Positions 1 to 9,118 of a DNA stretch of 52,653 nt are shown one piece after another. A program made the translations under genes and the position numbers. The notes under the pieces are model-generated. The model ran no database searches. It worked only from the letters and a program-made list of their open reading frames with translations, and had not been told where the DNA came from. Within the stretch, counting starts at the first letter, position 1. Each line of letters starts with the position of its first letter. This stretch comes from Clostridiaceae bacterium (GTDB taxonomy: Bacteria > Bacillota > Clostridia > DSM-8532): assembly GCA_012520615.1 (NCBI GenBank), contig JAAYNX010000222.1:1-52653 (forward strand), written 5' to 3'.

Positions 1-14
1 TATCTGGGCAAAAA

Positions 15-91
15 TGGCGACCCGGAAGGGGCTCGAACCCTCGACCTCTAGCGTGACAGGCTAGCGTTCTAACCAACTGAACTACCGGGCC
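15..91 (-). tRNA. tRNA-Asp (GTC)
   Basis: Reverse complement GGCCCGGTAGTTCAGTTGGTTAGAACGCTAGCCTGTCACGCTAGAGGTCGAGGGTTCGAGCCCCTTCCGGGTCGCCA folds as a cloverleaf; anticodon GTC; encoded CCA. Confidence 0.96.
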
Positions 92-94
92 GTA

Positions 95-170
95 TGGTGG
101 GAACAATAGGGCTCGAACCTATGACCCTCTGCTTGTAAGGCAGATGCTCTCCCAGCTGAGCTATGCTCCC
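95..170 (-). tRNA. tRNA-Val (TAC)
   Basis: Reverse complement GGGAGCATAGCTCAGCTGGGAGAGCATCTGCCTTACAAGCAGAGGGTCATAGGTTCGAGCCCTATTGTTCCCACCA; anticodon TAC; encoded CCA. Confidence 0.96.
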
Positions 171-346
171 ACACCGTCTCGTTTTTGCCACTCACTTGCG
201 GCTTTTACAGTATACAAAATCCCGTCGGCTCTGTCAAGTTCTTTTTGAATTTTTTTATATGTTCTTTTTGATACATTTCTTAGAGTTTGTGCCCTTCTAC
301 ATGATCCATATGCCACCAAATCATTGAAAATCCAAGCTTATACAAC

Positions 347-396
347 ATAACCCCGGTGTAGCAAAACAAGCTTATTTAGCCACTCACCGGGGTTAT
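347..396 (-). terminator. Inverted repeat, probable terminator downstream of rubredoxin
   Basis: Perfect 12-bp stem ATAACCCCGGTG / CACCGGGGTTAT around a 26-nt loop, just 3' of the minus-strand rubredoxin gene. No clear poly-U tract. Confidence 0.5.
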
Positions 397-453
397 AAAG
401 ATTTATTTTTCGATTCTAATAATTATGCCTGTATCAAAAGATTCCAACGGTGA

Positions 454-612
454 TTATGCTTTTTCGAACATGTCCTTGGAAACTCCGCAATCGGGGCAAA
501 CCCAATCATCGGGAAGATCTTCAAAGGCAGTGCCCGGAGCAACTCCTGAATCTGGATCTCCTATTTCCGGATCATACTCATAGCCGCAAACTGTACAAAC
601 CCACTTCTCCAT
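454..612 (-). CDS. Rubredoxin
   Basis: [52 protein letters not shown]: two CxxC motifs and the canonical rubredoxin core. Start set at internal ATG (612) rather than the longer ORF (681), with a purine-rich RBS. Confidence 0.95.
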   Translation of the reverse strand: MEKWVCTVCGYEYDPEIGDPDSGVAPGTAFEDLPDDWVCPDCGVSKDMFEKA

Positions 613-791
613 ACATTTACTCCTTTCCCATGTTATCAGGCAATAACAGTTATCGTTATAAAAAAGCTGCTTAAACCGCATCTCGGAGAAAGTAGCTTTT
701 TAGTCTATTGCCTAAGTAATCATTTTATACCACTATTGCCTTAGTTTAAAACTCTTTTGAATAAACTTCTTGCATTGTGCCCTAAATTTTT

Positions 792-1403
792 TTACAGAAC
801 ATTACACGTATCTTGAAAATTGATGGAGGAGTATTCATTAAAGGCCATATGAAGCCCTCGGGCAATTATATCTGCCATTTTCATTACAACAGACAGCCTC
901 GTACTTTGCAAAACAAGAAAATCCATAAATCCCCCTGTATTTACTACCCCAGTTATATGCATATCACCTACGGCAGGAAGTTCCTTCTTAAGCCCCGCTC
1001 CCGGCTTTATCGGGCCATCTCCGACAGAAATGCACCCAACATGATCAATCGCACCAAGGGATGCGTCTATCGCCACCAAAAAGGCTTGTGGATGGAGAGC
1101 AAGAGCTTTTAAAAGTGTTTCCTCCAAATTTCTCGCATGAACCGGATTTTCTAAAGTACCATATACATGAACACCATTCATTTTCCATTTAAGCAGCATA
1201 TCTCCCACAAGAGGACCCAGCGAATCCCCGGTGGAACGGTCAGTTCCTATGCACATGGCCACAATAGGGCGTTCCCGGGTAATACTTGTTCTGTTTCTAA
1301 ATCCAGCTGTTTCCATGGTTGCTGAAATAGCCCTTGCTACTTTAAATGTAGCTAATTTATCGTCCGATTTAAAATATCCTTTATTGCTCAAATAAACACG
1401 CAA
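792..1403 (-). CDS. yyaC: Spore protease YyaC (DUF1256)
   Basis: Translation contains CIGTDRSTGDSLGPLVG...YGTLENPVHARNLEE...AIDASLG, typical of YyaC/DUF1256. Confidence 0.88.
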   Translation of the reverse strand: MRVYLSNKGYFKSDDKLATFKVARAISATMETAGFRNRTSITRERPIVAMCIGTDRSTGDSLGPLVGDMLLKWKMNGVHVYGTLENPVHARNLEETLLKALALHPQAFLVAIDASLGAIDHVGCISVGDGPIKPGAGLKKELPAVGDMHITGVVNTGGFMDFLVLQSTRLSVVMKMADIIARGLHMAFNEYSSINFQDTCNVL

Positions 1404-1504
1404 CCCTTCCGCTCAATACTCAATTAATAAGTATTCCCGTTGCATGTCCCAATATGCGATTGAAGTAAGGATTATTTGCTATTCGAGCGAAAGTAATAGC
1501 TGAC

Positions 1505-1588
1505 TTTTGTCATACAGCACAAAGCGAAGGATCTTTTATACAAACTCAAAAGATTCTTCATTCCGCTTTGCTTCATTCAGAATGACAC
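1505..1588 (-). repeat. REP-like repeat (GTCATTCTGAATGAAGCAAAGCGGAATGA type)
   Basis: Reverse complement GTGTCATTCTGAATGAAGCAAAGCGGAATGAAGAATCTTTT with an imperfect inverted partner; shares the core with 29218-29250. Confidence 0.7.
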
Positions 1589-1619
1589 TTAGGTTTATCT
1601 TCCTGAACTAAAGGCTGGT

Positions 1620-3779
1620 CTATTTTCCTAGGCCTTTCATAGAAAGAGAAATCCTTTTACGGTTTGCGTCAACCTCTAAAACTCTTACCTTGACTATATC
1701 TCCCACTGATACTACTTCCATTGGATTTCGTACAAATCTGTCACTAAGCTCAGAAATATGTACCAATCCATCCTGATGGACACCTATGTCAACAAATGCG
1801 CCAAAGTCTACAACGTTACGTACTGTGCCGTCTAAAATCATATCAGCCTTTAAATCAGCTATATCCAGAACGTCCTCAGACAATAAGGGGGGCGGAAGCT
1901 CATCTCTGGGGTCTCTTCCGGGCTTTAAAAGCTCATTTACAATATCATTCAATGTAGGCACTCCCACACCTATGAGGGAAGCTACTTTTTCGGTACCGAG
2001 CTTTGTAACCTCTTCCTTTAACATTCCCAGCTTTCTATCCTTTACATCCTCCAAAGTGTGCCCTGTGAGCTTTAAAAGCTCTTTGCAGGCATCATAGCTC
2101 TCGGGATGAACAGAGGTATTGTCAAGAATGTTATTGCCCTCAGGAATGCGTAAAAAACCTGCACATTGCTCAAAAGCCTTTGCGCCGAGTTTTTTCACCT
2201 TCATAAGCTCTTTTCTCGTCTTAAAACCACCGTTTTCTTCCCTATATCCCACAATATTATTTGCTACGGTTGAGTTGACCCCTGCCACATAGGACAGTAG
2301 AGATGGTGAAGCGGTATTTAAGTCAACTCCCACACTATTTACACAGCTTTCAACTACTCCGGACAAGGCTCCGCCAAGTCTTTTTTGATTCATATCATGC
2401 TGGTACTGGCCTACACCTATGGCTTTCGGATCTATCTTAACCAATTCGGCCAAAGGGTCTTGAAGACGTCGTGCAATTGAAACAGCACTTCTTAAGGAAA
2501 CATCAAATTCGGGGAATTCCTCCGCAGCCAGTTTCGAGGCAGAATAAACCGAGGCTCCGGCTTCGCTAACCACCATATACCGAACTTTTTTGTTAAGAGT
2601 CTTTATAACTCCGGCCACAAATATTTCCGATTCTCTGGATGCGGTACCGTTTCCTATTGCTATAATCTCTACATTATACTTTTCTATTAAGGCTTTTAAC
2701 GTAGCTGACGCCTCAACAACCTTATTCTGAGGCGGAGTGGGATAAATTACTCCTGTGTGCAATACTCTTCCGATTTCATTTACAACAGCCAGCTTGCAAC
2801 CGGTACGATAGGCCGGATCAAGCCCCAGCACAGTTTTTCCCTTTACCGGAGGCTGCAAAAGAAGATTCCGTAAGTTCTCGGAGAAGACCTTTATCGCCTG
2901 CTCCGAAGCAGCCTCGGTTAGGCTCCCTCTTATTTCATTCTCTATGGATGGTGCAATTAAACGTTTATATGCATCCTCAACGGCATTTTCTATTATTTCT
3001 CTAAATATAGACCCAGATTTAGAAAGTGTCCGGTTTTTAAGCCAGTCAACTATTCTTGTTTCCGGAGCTTCAAGCTTAACCGACAAAAATTCTTCCTTTT
3101 CTCCTCTGTCAATTGCTAATATTCTATGGGGAGCTATTTTATAAACGGGCTCTTTAAAATCATAGTACATACGATAGGGTGAATCTTCCTCTTTCTTGGC
3201 CGAAGTGATTATTACCCCTTCCTTAAAAGTAAGTTCCCGTACGGCTCTTCTGTATTCGGCATTATCAGAAACAGTTTCAGCGATGATATCCATTGCCCCT
3301 TGGATTGCTTCTTCAACTGTTTTTACGCCCTTTTCTTCATCTAAATATTTTGAGGCTAGATCATTAATATCGCCTTGGACAAGCTTTTGACTGTATATTA
3401 TTACCGCCAGAGGCTCAAGACCCTTTTCCCTTGCTATGGATGCCCGGGTGCGGCGTTTAGGCTTAAAGGGACGGTAAATATCTTCTATTTCTTGCAGGGT
3501 TTCGGCTTTGGTTAAGTTTTCGGAAATCTCATCTGTCAGCATTTCCTGGGCTTCAATTAATCTTTTTACCTCTTCTTTGCGGTTTTCCAGATTCCTCAAA
3601 TAGACCAAACGATCATGGAGTTCTCTTAAAACTTGGTCATCCAGCCCACCGGTAACTTCCTTGCGGTATCGCGCAATAAAAGGAATGGTATTCCCTTCAT
3701 CAATAAGCTTTACCGTACTTTCAACTTGGGACTGTTTTATAGACAATTCCTTTGCAAGCCTTGATAATATATCAGCCAT
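1620..3779 (-). CDS. tex: Tex family RNA-binding transcriptional accessory protein
   Basis: Tex N-terminal region (IPFIARYRKEVTGGLDD), YqgF-like domain (LGLDPAYRTGCKLAVV), HhH region and C-terminal S1 domain (GTVRNVVDFGAFVDIGVHQDGLVHISELS). Confidence 0.96.
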   Translation of the reverse strand: MADILSRLAKELSIKQSQVESTVKLIDEGNTIPFIARYRKEVTGGLDDQVLRELHDRLVYLRNLENRKEEVKRLIEAQEMLTDEISENLTKAETLQEIEDIYRPFKPKRRTRASIAREKGLEPLAVIIYSQKLVQGDINDLASKYLDEEKGVKTVEEAIQGAMDIIAETVSDNAEYRRAVRELTFKEGVIITSAKKEEDSPYRMYYDFKEPVYKIAPHRILAIDRGEKEEFLSVKLEAPETRIVDWLKNRTLSKSGSIFREIIENAVEDAYKRLIAPSIENEIRGSLTEAASEQAIKVFSENLRNLLLQPPVKGKTVLGLDPAYRTGCKLAVVNEIGRVLHTGVIYPTPPQNKVVEASATLKALIEKYNVEIIAIGNGTASRESEIFVAGVIKTLNKKVRYMVVSEAGASVYSASKLAAEEFPEFDVSLRSAVSIARRLQDPLAELVKIDPKAIGVGQYQHDMNQKRLGGALSGVVESCVNSVGVDLNTASPSLLSYVAGVNSTVANNIVGYREENGGFKTRKELMKVKKLGAKAFEQCAGFLRIPEGNNILDNTSVHPESYDACKELLKLTGHTLEDVKDRKLGMLKEEVTKLGTEKVASLIGVGVPTLNDIVNELLKPGRDPRDELPPPLLSEDVLDIADLKADMILDGTVRNVVDFGAFVDIGVHQDGLVHISELSDRFVRNPMEVVSVGDIVKVRVLEVDANRKRISLSMKGLGK

Positions 3780-3893
3780 AAAATCCTCCTGAGTGTAGTA
3801 TATCTTTGGGTTGAGCCCTTTCCAGAATTATAACTAAATTTTGTTCCCGCCTCAATAGACGGCGAAAAATAGATATATCTTAAACCCTTAAAA

Positions 3894-5690
3894 TCACTTG
3901 ATTTTCACAAGTATAAATATGTCCGCAGCATAGTAGGTGTTCTCCGGCGATATATCCATGTTCAGGGTTTTAATTACAACATTGATTGCAGCATTTCCAT
4001 TCTCCTCCGAGAACATTGCCTCTTCAAGCGATATAACTTCTTTTAAGCTATCTTCACGTTCTTCGAACCTCTCAAATATTTTCTTTGTAGAAAAGCTCAA
4101 TATTTCCAGATCATTTTCATCAACCAAGGATATTATACAATCTTCGGAATTGGTGGTTTTTTCAAGGGTAAAGCTTTTTCCTGCCTTGCTTATGGTTCCG
4201 ATAACTTCATTAGCATTACTATTTTGGTATATATTTACCGTCGTTTCGGTTAAAACTTCATAGCCTGCGATATCAAGCATTGCTTTGTCATCCAATCTTA
4301 GATATGCAAATTTTGATTCGCCTCGCGGCCCATACATACTGAATCCAAAAACCTTCTCAAAATTGGAGTAATAATTAAACCCGGAAGGAAGGAACGAAAC
4401 TCTGTCGGTATATTCTATTCTGTTTAAATACTCTAAAGCTCTCACTATTTTTTCTCTGTCCTCAGCAGGAACGTTGGGATTAGGCTTTATCTGGTTGTTT
4501 TCCAGCATATTATTTTTTATAAGTGTGTCACGAAGAATTCCTGTCTGAGTATTTTTGCTGACGGTAAAGGCATCTACAGGAGGAACTATGGATATTATCG
4601 AAATAGCAATCAATATAGCCGCAACAATACCATTTTTCCGTACCGGCAAAATACTGAACAAGATCCCCGAAGCAATTGCAAAAATACCAAACGCTATTAC
4701 AAAGTAGCGGGTATGAGTCATTCCCATCTCCCCGGTTTTCATAATAGAGGCTATAACTTGAAAAATTACAATGGGTACTAAAACCTTAGGAAATATTTTT
4801 CTGAACAGCTGGGCAAACTTGTTTTCCAGCCGGCTTGCCAGAATGTATACAAGAATTACCGTAATGGAATATGATACTATCATGGGCTCTAGCAAATTGT
4901 CACTCCAAAAGTCGCTGCCTATATTAGTTATGATATACACAGCCAGAATCAGTGTGAAAACCGCCGTCAATGGAATTATAATATATGAAATCAGAATTCC
5001 CAGATATTTTGGGCAATTAGCCATGCTGTCAATTTTGTCCGCTTTTAATTTCAAGGTTTCTTCGGACTCATTATCATCTGATTTCCCGTAATAAACAGGT
5101 ATAAGAGACAAGAAGTAAATAGGCGCAAACAATATAAATATTATGTTTGCGGCATGGGAGTATGCTTCGCTGTCCACCTCAAAGAGAAGCTCATTTGTAG
5201 TAGCCATTATAATACTGGTGCCTCCAAAAATGATGCCGGCAAAAAACAATGAGATAAAAAAAGCTTTATACGCAACCATAAAGCTTTCATTAAAGCTTGT
5301 TTTGCTTTTAATGGCCGGAATCCATACGAAAGCAATTAAGAGTGCAAACAGAGCGACCAATGTTCGTATGCTGATTTCTACACTCAGTTCGGGCAGAGGC
5401 ATAATTATAAGGTAATAACCCAGTGTCAGCAGAGCCGCTCCGCCGCTTAAACCAATTCGGGAATAATTCCCTTGATAAAACCGTTCAAATATGACTTGGG
5501 CAACAGCACCAAGTATTGCGCCTACAATTAGTGTCAACACATATTTTGAATAATCACCGTTTCCATGAATATCAATGGCATTGACTATCATAGCTCCAAA
5601 AAGGAACACGGACGTCAACGGAAAACGGGTAATAGCGTTTGTTAATCCTTTAAGGGCATTTTGCAACTTTGTTCTTTTCATCGCTATCAT
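3894..5690 (-). CDS. DUF4153-like multi-pass membrane protein
   Basis: 598-aa ORF with about 12 hydrophobic segments and a soluble C-terminus; resembles the DUF4153 family. Confidence 0.7.
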   Translation of the reverse strand: MIAMKRTKLQNALKGLTNAITRFPLTSVFLFGAMIVNAIDIHGNGDYSKYVLTLIVGAILGAVAQVIFERFYQGNYSRIGLSGGAALLTLGYYLIIMPLPELSVEISIRTLVALFALLIAFVWIPAIKSKTSFNESFMVAYKAFFISLFFAGIIFGGTSIIMATTNELLFEVDSEAYSHAANIIFILFAPIYFLSLIPVYYGKSDDNESEETLKLKADKIDSMANCPKYLGILISYIIIPLTAVFTLILAVYIITNIGSDFWSDNLLEPMIVSYSITVILVYILASRLENKFAQLFRKIFPKVLVPIVIFQVIASIMKTGEMGMTHTRYFVIAFGIFAIASGILFSILPVRKNGIVAAILIAISIISIVPPVDAFTVSKNTQTGILRDTLIKNNMLENNQIKPNPNVPAEDREKIVRALEYLNRIEYTDRVSFLPSGFNYYSNFEKVFGFSMYGPRGESKFAYLRLDDKAMLDIAGYEVLTETTVNIYQNSNANEVIGTISKAGKSFTLEKTTNSEDCIISLVDENDLEILSFSTKKIFERFEEREDSLKEVISLEEAMFSEENGNAAINVVIKTLNMDISPENTYYAADIFILVKIK

Positions 5691-5740
5691 CCTCGTATTA
5701 TATAGTAGTAGTGTTTTAAGTCCCTCTCCAAGGACTTATA

Positions 5741-5790
5741 ACGACCCGCCACCTAAGAGGCGGGAGAAATCTTTATTCTCTTTATATAAG
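5741..5790 (+). repeat. IS200/IS605 right-end-like hairpin remnant (copy 1)
   Basis: CGACCCGCCACCTAAGAGGCGGGAGAAATCTTTATT; shares (A)CCCGC(C)ACCTAAGAGG..GG..AAATCTTT with 11926-11950. Confidence 0.4.
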
Positions 5791-5932
5791 ACTCTTTATA
5801 GATACTGTAGGTTCGTTTATTGTTTATTTTAATTCTAGCATATGTTCCATATGATATATATTACGGTTGTTTTACCTTACACCACTATCGAGCAGCAGTT
5901 GCCGTTACCGCCTCTCTACTCTTTTTTACCTC

Positions 5933-5961
5933 TTTACACCGAACAGATGTTCGATTATAAT
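5933..5961 (+). promoter_or_regulatory. SigA-type promoter with embedded LexA (SOS) box
   Basis: TTTACA (5933-5938), 17-nt spacer, TATAAT (5956-5961). Spacer contains CGAACAGATGTTCG (5940-5953), an exact match to the Gram-positive LexA consensus CGAACNNNNGTTCG. Confidence 0.9.
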
Positions 5962-5995
5962 TGAAACACATACTATTTTTAACCGGAGGAGTATT

Positions 5996-7255
5996 ATGGA
6001 AACATATAAAAGCGGAAACCGTATCATCCTGCATATTGACGTAAACTCCGCTTTTTTGAGTTGGGAAGCCACTTATCGCCTTCAGCACGGAGCAAGCCTT
6101 GACCTGCGAGAAGTGCCAAGTGTTGTGGGAGGAAACGAGGAAAGCCGCCATGGTATTGTATTAGCTAAATCTATTCCTGCCAAAAAATACGGTATCCAGA
6201 CCGGCGAGGTTTTATGGCAGGCCAGAAATAAATGTCCCAACCTTATAATTGTTCCGCCCGATTATTCCCTATACATGAAGTGTTCCACCGCACTGACCGA
6301 TTTATTATACGAATATTCACCCCTTCTGGAGCGATATTCTATTGACGAATGTTTTCTTGATATCACCGAATCTTTAAGAGAAAAAAGTCCTTTGGATATT
6401 GCCCGGGAAATTTCAAATAAGGTTAAGTCCGTTCTGGGGTTTACTGTGAATATCGGAATTTCCGTTAATAAGCTTTTGGCCAAAATGGCCTCGGATTTTG
6501 AGAAACCTGACAAAGTGCATACCCTTTTTCCGGATGAAGTTCCTAAAAAACTATGGCCTCTTCCGGTCAGGGATTTATTTATGGTAGGAAGACGTACAGC
6601 TCCTAAGCTTTACCGTCTGAATATTTTTTCAATAGGCCAGTTGGCACATGCCGATCCAGAATTTCTTACAGCGCATTTTAAAAGCTTCGGAAATTTACTT
6701 TGGAGGTATGCCAACGGCATAGATAATTCTCCAGTGAACCCCTTTAGCGCTGTGGCAAAGGGTATCGGCAATTCTACTACTACACCCTTTAATGTCGACA
6801 CTGAAAGAGAAGCACTTTTATTTCTTCTTTCACTCGTGGAGACAGCCTCTTCCAGGTTGAGAAGTGCCAGGCTACTAGCCCAAGTAGTTTCCGTATCAAT
6901 ACGAAAAACGGATTTATCATTCTTCTCACATCAAAGGAAGCTTCTCACCCCCACAGACAACACCGAGGTCTTATTTAAAACCGCGCGGGCACTTTTTAGG
7001 GAGTTTTGGGATGGTACTCCGCTAAGGCATCTGGGAGTTGCTTTTTCATCCCTCTGCAATGATAGGTTCTGTCAAACTTCTATTTTTGAAGATGAGCGGA
7101 TTTATAAGAAAAAATCATTAGATTCCAGTATTGATGCTATTCGCCTCAACCACGGGAATACTTCGGTGGTTCGGGGAAGCTTTATAAATTCAGGAATTCC
7201 GCCTCTTACGGGTGGAATTATTGATGACTATCCGGGTATGCGCAGCCAGCTTTAA
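5996..7255 (+). CDS. Y-family DNA polymerase (DinB/UmuC-like)
   Basis: ILHIDVNSAFLSWEA, YSIDECFLDIT, VNIGISVNKLLAKMAS motifs. ATG at 5996 follows an RBS (CCGGAGGAG) and lies after the promoter; the longer ORF from 5867 is upstream of the promoter. Confidence 0.93.
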   Translation: METYKSGNRIILHIDVNSAFLSWEATYRLQHGASLDLREVPSVVGGNEESRHGIVLAKSIPAKKYGIQTGEVLWQARNKCPNLIIVPPDYSLYMKCSTALTDLLYEYSPLLERYSIDECFLDITESLREKSPLDIAREISNKVKSVLGFTVNIGISVNKLLAKMASDFEKPDKVHTLFPDEVPKKLWPLPVRDLFMVGRRTAPKLYRLNIFSIGQLAHADPEFLTAHFKSFGNLLWRYANGIDNSPVNPFSAVAKGIGNSTTTPFNVDTEREALLFLLSLVETASSRLRSARLLAQVVSVSIRKTDLSFFSHQRKLLTPTDNTEVLFKTARALFREFWDGTPLRHLGVAFSSLCNDRFCQTSIFEDERIYKKKSLDSSIDAIRLNHGNTSVVRGSFINSGIPPLTGGIIDDYPGMRSQL

Positions 7256-7273
7256 TTCTTTAGGAGCGATATT

Positions 7274-7537
7274 ATGAAAGTTTTAATGAAAAGTGTAGAT
7301 ATGATTTGTATTAGTAGCTGTGAAGGAGTTATCACTCCTATTAAATTTCGGTGGTTCGAGGACGGGCAAGAACCTAAAATCATTCGAATAGACCGTATAT
7401 TGGACAGAAAAACAGAAAAACTTGCGGGAAATCTCATGTTAGTGTTTACAGTTCAAAGCATTATAAACGGAGTTGAACGGATTTTTGAGATGAAATATGA
7501 GGCCAGCACTTATAAATGGTATCTATATAAGCTTTAG
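7274..7537 (+). CDS. Small conserved-type protein, SOS operon partner of the Y-family polymerase
   Basis: 87-aa ORF 18 nt after the polymerase stop with its own RBS (AGGAGCG); no intervening terminator seen. Confidence 0.75.
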   Translation: MKVLMKSVDMICISSCEGVITPIKFRWFEDGQEPKIIRIDRILDRKTEKLAGNLMLVFTVQSIINGVERIFEMKYEASTYKWYLYKL

Positions 7538-7772
7538 GGCAATTTAAAACGGGTTGTCATGAAATCATCCACGCAGTGATGAATGAATACAACTTTTTGC
7601 CTTAATGGGAACTGTAGTTGATGCCATGTGTGAAGTGGAGCATGGATTTACGGAGCGCCGCGAATAATTCCCGAAATTCCAGAGCGGCACACATGACATC
7701 GACTAGAGGTCTTAGGTGTTGCATTCATAGCAATAACACCGTAAAGCAATTTTGAGACAATTCTTAAATCTA

Positions 7773-8603
7773 TCAACTACTTGTATTTGCAATGGCAATT
7801 TTTCGCTTATCAAAGTATGATGCTAAAACTCTTTCCAAATCCAATACATCCTGCATCTCAAAGAAGCCTTTTCTACCTTTGATGAAGCGCACACCTCTCA
7901 TAGCTCCGTCTGCGAAAGCTTTTCGGTTGAAAGATTCGTGCACAATCTCTATTTTATCATTTTCCCCAGCAACCATTAGCTCATGTCTTCCAACTATACC
8001 ACCGGCTCTGACAGCATGAATGGGTATTGATTCGTTTACTTCCACGCCCGAGGATTGCAGCCCTTCTTCAATTTGGCCTGCAATTTTTAATGCAGTTCCT
8101 GATGGAGAATCTTTCTTATACTTATGGTGAGCTTCACTTATTTCAAAATCATAATCTGTCAAAATACGAGCAGCTATATTTGATAAAAGCATCATTACAT
8201 TTACGCCCACGGTTATATTGGGCGCATGTAGAATGCCCGAACCATTCTTTTTTGCCAACACTTTCATACGTAAAATATCAGTTTTAGAAAAACCGGTGGT
8301 GCCGATAACTAAAGCAGCCTTTTTTTCTGAAATACTTGCTACATAATTCATCGTCGCTTTATAATTTGAAAAATCAATAAAAACATCGGGTTTAAGTTTT
8401 TCAAGGACATAATTAAGCTGATTTGGTGGATAAATTTTTGCCCCTATTTCGGGCAATCCCAGAATTTCTCCGATATCTTTTCCAGCTTTTGTTGAGAATT
8501 CAGAACAAATGGCCCCTACAAGCTTCATATCTCGCTGTTTTAGAATAACTTTTGCAATTTCCATGCCTGTTCTACCAAGACCAATTATGCATACATGGGT
8601 CAT
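7773..8603 (-). CDS. dapB: 4-hydroxy-tetrahydrodipicolinate reductase (DapB)
   Basis: GLGRTGMEIAK Rossmann motif, IGTTGFS, HAPNITVGVNVM, EAHHKYKKDSPSGTALKI (DapB signature). Start at ATG 8603 after GGAGGAG. Confidence 0.92.
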   Translation of the reverse strand: MTHVCIIGLGRTGMEIAKVILKQRDMKLVGAICSEFSTKAGKDIGEILGLPEIGAKIYPPNQLNYVLEKLKPDVFIDFSNYKATMNYVASISEKKAALVIGTTGFSKTDILRMKVLAKKNGSGILHAPNITVGVNVMMLLSNIAARILTDYDFEISEAHHKYKKDSPSGTALKIAGQIEEGLQSSGVEVNESIPIHAVRAGGIVGRHELMVAGENDKIEIVHESFNRKAFADGAMRGVRFIKGRKGFFEMQDVLDLERVLASYFDKRKIAIANTSS

Positions 8604-8671
8604 AAAATCTCCTCCAATCAATTTTTAGTAAAAATACTGGATGCGCAATTTTATGACGTTACAACATAATA

Positions 8672-8800
8672 ACCACCCTCTCCTCCAACGCTTACGAGAT
8701 TAGCTGACGGGTTCGGATCGAAAGAGTATAACCCTACCGGTTTACCGGATTCACCCCATAAATTGGTTTTCCCGCTCTTTAATAGCAAAGATTAAGCGCT
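8672..8800 (-). ncRNA. ydaO-yuaA type (cyclic-di-AMP) riboswitch aptamer
   Basis: Minus strand: CGCTTAATCTTTGCTATTAAAGAGCGGGAAAACCAATTTATGGGGTGAATCC...TAGGGTTATACTCTTTCGATCCGAACCCGTCAGCTAATCTCGTAAGCGTTGGAGGAGAGG, matching the remembered ydaO consensus blocks (AGAGCGGGRRAMCCAA, GGGGUGAAUCC, CUCUUUC, CCGAACCCGUCAGCUAA.CUCGUAAGCG). Confidence 0.92.
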
Positions 8801-9118
8801 TACTTTATTTGAACAACCTCAGAGATGCAACATCGCATAAAGACGTTAGAAAATTATATGCGGCAATCTAATAGAATATTCGCAGTTTGTAAGCTTTTTA
8901 ATTTTAACATAAAATCTTCGGACCGGTCAAATTCCCCTCTATAGCTATGTTCCTCCATAGCTAAAAATCAATAATTGTATCAACTTGAAAATTGTATTAA
9001 TTTTCTATTTTATCTGCTGTATAATGTTATAAATTGTATATTTGTAAATGCTTATTATTATTACTTTTTTATGTTACTAATAACTGTTTATTAATTGTAA
9101 ACATGGGAGGAATTTGAT

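Noticed and set aside
450-674. 74-aa plus-strand ORF over rubredoxin
   Set aside because: Antisense shadow of a clear rubredoxin gene.
5867-5995. N-terminal extension of the Y-family polymerase ORF from 5867
   Set aside because: Lies upstream of and across the promoter/LexA box; low-complexity non-polymerase sequence; ATG at 5996 has a good RBS.
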